A stretch of 7,300 bases of DNA from Candidatus Shapirobacteria bacterium. Its GTDB lineage: Bacteria > Patescibacteriota > Microgenomatia > UBA12405 > UBA6130. The DNA lies in contig JALTFB010000046.1 in NCBI GenBank assembly GCA_027007615.1, positions 1 through 7,300 of the forward strand. The letters are read 5' to 3'. Of this stretch, positions 6,050 through 7,300 are shown one piece after another. A program made the position numbers and the translations under genes. Numbering within the stretch: position 1 is the first letter of the stretch; every line of letters begins with the position of its first letter. A model generated the notes under the pieces. It was not told the origin of the DNA and did not search any database. It worked only from the letters and a program-made list of their open reading frames with translations.

Positions 6050-7198
6050 ATGGAATCTAAGCTAAAAGTTGCTTTAGTGCACGATTATTTGGTTGATTTC
6101 GGCGGCGCGGAACGGGTTTTAATAGCTCTCCATGAGATTTGGCCGCAGGCTCCTGTATACCTGGCTTTAGTTAATCCCCAGGGGTTGGGAAGACATTGGG
6201 CGCAATTTCGCCATTGGGTTTTGCGGCCGTCGTGGTTCCAAAAATTACCTTTTGCCTCTCGGCTTATTTCTCCCTTCCGTTTTCTCTTGCCTTACATTTG
6301 GGAAAGTTTTGATCTGAGCGGCTACGATTTAGTTATTTCTTCCTCTGCTTGGGCGATGAGCAAAGCGGTGATTACGGCGCCACATACTTTGCATATTTGT
6401 TATTGCCATACTCCTCCGCGTTTTCTGTATCATTATCCCAGCGCCCGCCATTGGCAAAAATATTTTTTAATCCGTTTTTATGCCAATTTTATAAACCATC
6501 GCCTCCGGCTTTATGATTATGCCAGCAGCCAGAGGGTTGACTATTTTATTGCCAATTCTCGGGAAGTGGCCCGCCGTGTTGCTAAGTTTTGGCATCGCCG
6601 AGCGATTGTTATTAGGCCGCCGATTAATTTTCCCTCCCGTTTGGCTGGACGAAAGAAGCAGGATTTTTATCTTTACGCTAGCCGCTTGGTTTCCTATAAA
6701 CACCCACTTTTGGCTATTCGCGCCTGCCAAAAAATGAAAAGAAAATTAGTAGTGGTGGGCAAGGGGCCCATGGTGCCGCAAGTGGCTGACTTGGCAAACA
6801 AAAGCCGTTATGTGCAGTATCTGGGTCATGTTTCCGATAAACGCCTTTGGGAATTATTGCAACAGGCCCGGGCGGTTATTTTTCCGGTGGAAAAGGAAGA
6901 TTTGGGAATGGTGCCTTTGGAGGCGGCTGCCATGGGTACGCCTACGATTGGCTACTATTCCGGCGGGGTTAAAGAAACGATTAAGAGGGGCAAAACAGGG
7001 CTTTTTTTCCACCAGCTATCGGTTTCATCTTTGGCGGCCGCAATCAGGCGGTTTGAGAAGCAAAAGTGGTCGAGCCGGTCTTGCCGCCTCTGGGCCCGAC
7101 ATTTTAGCGTTGCCAATTTCCAGTCTCGCCTGCGCCGGCTGGTGCGGATAAAATTGAATGCCGCCGGAAGAATGGCTAAGAATAATCCTGAGAATTAA
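6050..7198 (+). CDS. GT4-family glycosyltransferase (WbaZ/mannosyltransferase-like)
   Basis: This 382-residue GT-B fold enzyme probably transfers a sugar from a nucleotide donor to a surface glycan or lipid carrier at the inner face of the membrane. The N-terminal acceptor half opens with VALVHDYLVDFGGAERV (glycine loop GGAER at 18-22) and contains CYCHTPPRFLYHYP (117-130) and FIANS (166-170). The donor half has ASRLVSYKHP (210-219), VVVGKGP (234-240) and the EX7E motif of retaining GT4 enzymes, E283 and E291 in EDLGMVPLE, followed by GTPTIGYYSGG. The HTPPR segment resembles WbaZ-type mannosyltransferases, but the sugar cannot be read from sequence. The C-terminus is basic and may touch the membrane. 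The start is firm: an in-frame TAA lies two codons upstream. It diverges from tig across 55 bp and converges on a minus-strand gene 22 bp past its TAA. Confidence 0.92.
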   Translation: MESKLKVALVHDYLVDFGGAERVLIALHEIWPQAPVYLALVNPQGLGRHWAQFRHWVLRPSWFQKLPFASRLISPFRFLLPYIWESFDLSGYDLVISSSAWAMSKAVITAPHTLHICYCHTPPRFLYHYPSARHWQKYFLIRFYANFINHRLRLYDYASSQRVDYFIANSREVARRVAKFWHRRAIVIRPPINFPSRLAGRKKQDFYLYASRLVSYKHPLLAIRACQKMKRKLVVVGKGPMVPQVADLANKSRYVQYLGHVSDKRLWELLQQARAVIFPVEKEDLGMVPLEAAAMGTPTIGYYSGGVKETIKRGKTGLFFHQLSVSSLAAAIRRFEKQKWSSRSCRLWARHFSVANFQSRLRRLVRIKLNAAGRMAKNNPEN

Positions 7199-7220
7199 TT
7201 GTTTGGCAATATGAAAGATC

Positions 7221-7300
7221 TTATTTTTTTTCTACAGGCGCACTTTTCTTTTTAACCAGATCTTGAGGGTTGGAGGTAATCAATTGGTATTCATCGGGGG
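7221..7300 (-). CDS. 3' end of a minus-strand gene, function unknown (partial)
   Basis: Reading the minus strand from 7298 gives 25 codons and then a TAA at 7223-7221, ending in LVKKKSAPVEKK. The other two minus frames hit stops within seven codons. The lysine-rich, polar end looks like a normal protein C-terminus. The gene would converge with the glycosyltransferase across 22 bp, as PBP and rplT do at the other end. Too little is visible to name it, and the frame could be open by chance. Confidence 0.5.
   Translation of the reverse strand, partial: PDEYQLITSNPQDLVKKKSAPVEKK

Noticed and set aside
6810..7151. Plus-strand 113-codon open frame inside the glycosyltransferase gene
   Set aside because: It lies in another frame of a gene with clear GT4 motifs; its Trp/Arg-rich product is an out-of-frame artefact.
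7199..7265. Possible terminator: AAGATCTT near 7216, T-run at 7224-7231, AGATCTT near 7259
   Set aside because: AAGATCTT is self-palindromic with no loop, pairing with the distant copy would need a loop of nearly 40 nt, and no G/C-rich stem precedes the T-run. The T-run is explained by lysine codons of the minus-strand gene.
1..7300. Alternative genetic code (TGA as Gly), CRISPR array, mobile element or defence system
   Set aside because: TGA ends the PBP, rpmI and thrS genes at expected lengths. No direct-repeat arrays, terminal inverted repeats, transposase or nuclease motifs were seen. The region is a housekeeping locus.

Overview
The window looks like chromosomal DNA from an ultra-small bacterium of the Patescibacteria (Candidate Phyla Radiation), perhaps the Microgenomates branch. 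This is inferred from several traits seen together. Genes are packed with gaps of 13-55 bp or with overlaps. ThrRS lacks its TGS domain and trigger factor lacks its PPIase domain. A penicillin-binding protein ends in a Pro/Thr repeat tail. A small coiled-coil protein resembles, from memory, a family known mainly from that group. TAA, TAG and TGA all act as stops, so the standard bacterial code applies and the TGA-recoding groups Absconditabacteria and Gracilibacteria are unlikely.

Layout. Positions 1-1674 (+) hold the 3' part of a class A penicillin-binding protein, with its transpeptidase domain and an extracellular tail. Facing it, with 23 bp between, is a long minus-strand block. In transcription order this block is: trigger factor (5994-5146), a small basic coiled-coil protein (5132-4614), threonyl-tRNA synthetase (4576-2816), IF3 (2795-2241), L35 (2269-2060) and L20 (2063-1698). 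The thrS-infC-rpmI-rplT order is the classic bacterial translation cluster. infC overlaps rpmI by 29 nt, and rpmI overlaps rplT by the 4-nt ATGA. At 6050-7198 (+), divergent from trigger factor, lies a GT4-type glycosyltransferase. The last 80 bases hold the 3' end of a convergent minus-strand gene.

How the genes work together. The minus block serves protein synthesis: tRNA charging, initiation, two 50S proteins and a ribosome-bound chaperone. The flanking plus-strand genes serve the cell envelope: peptidoglycan cross-linking and surface-glycan synthesis.

The most interesting signal is regulatory. Sigma70-like promoters sit so close to the starts of tig, the small coiled-coil gene, thrS and the glycosyltransferase gene that their transcripts should begin at or within a few bases of the start codon. 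None of these starts has a Shine-Dalgarno sequence, so leaderless mRNAs are likely. I found no mobile element, CRISPR array, tRNA or rRNA, and no convincing new multi-gene system. No gene-free stretch exceeds 60 bp.
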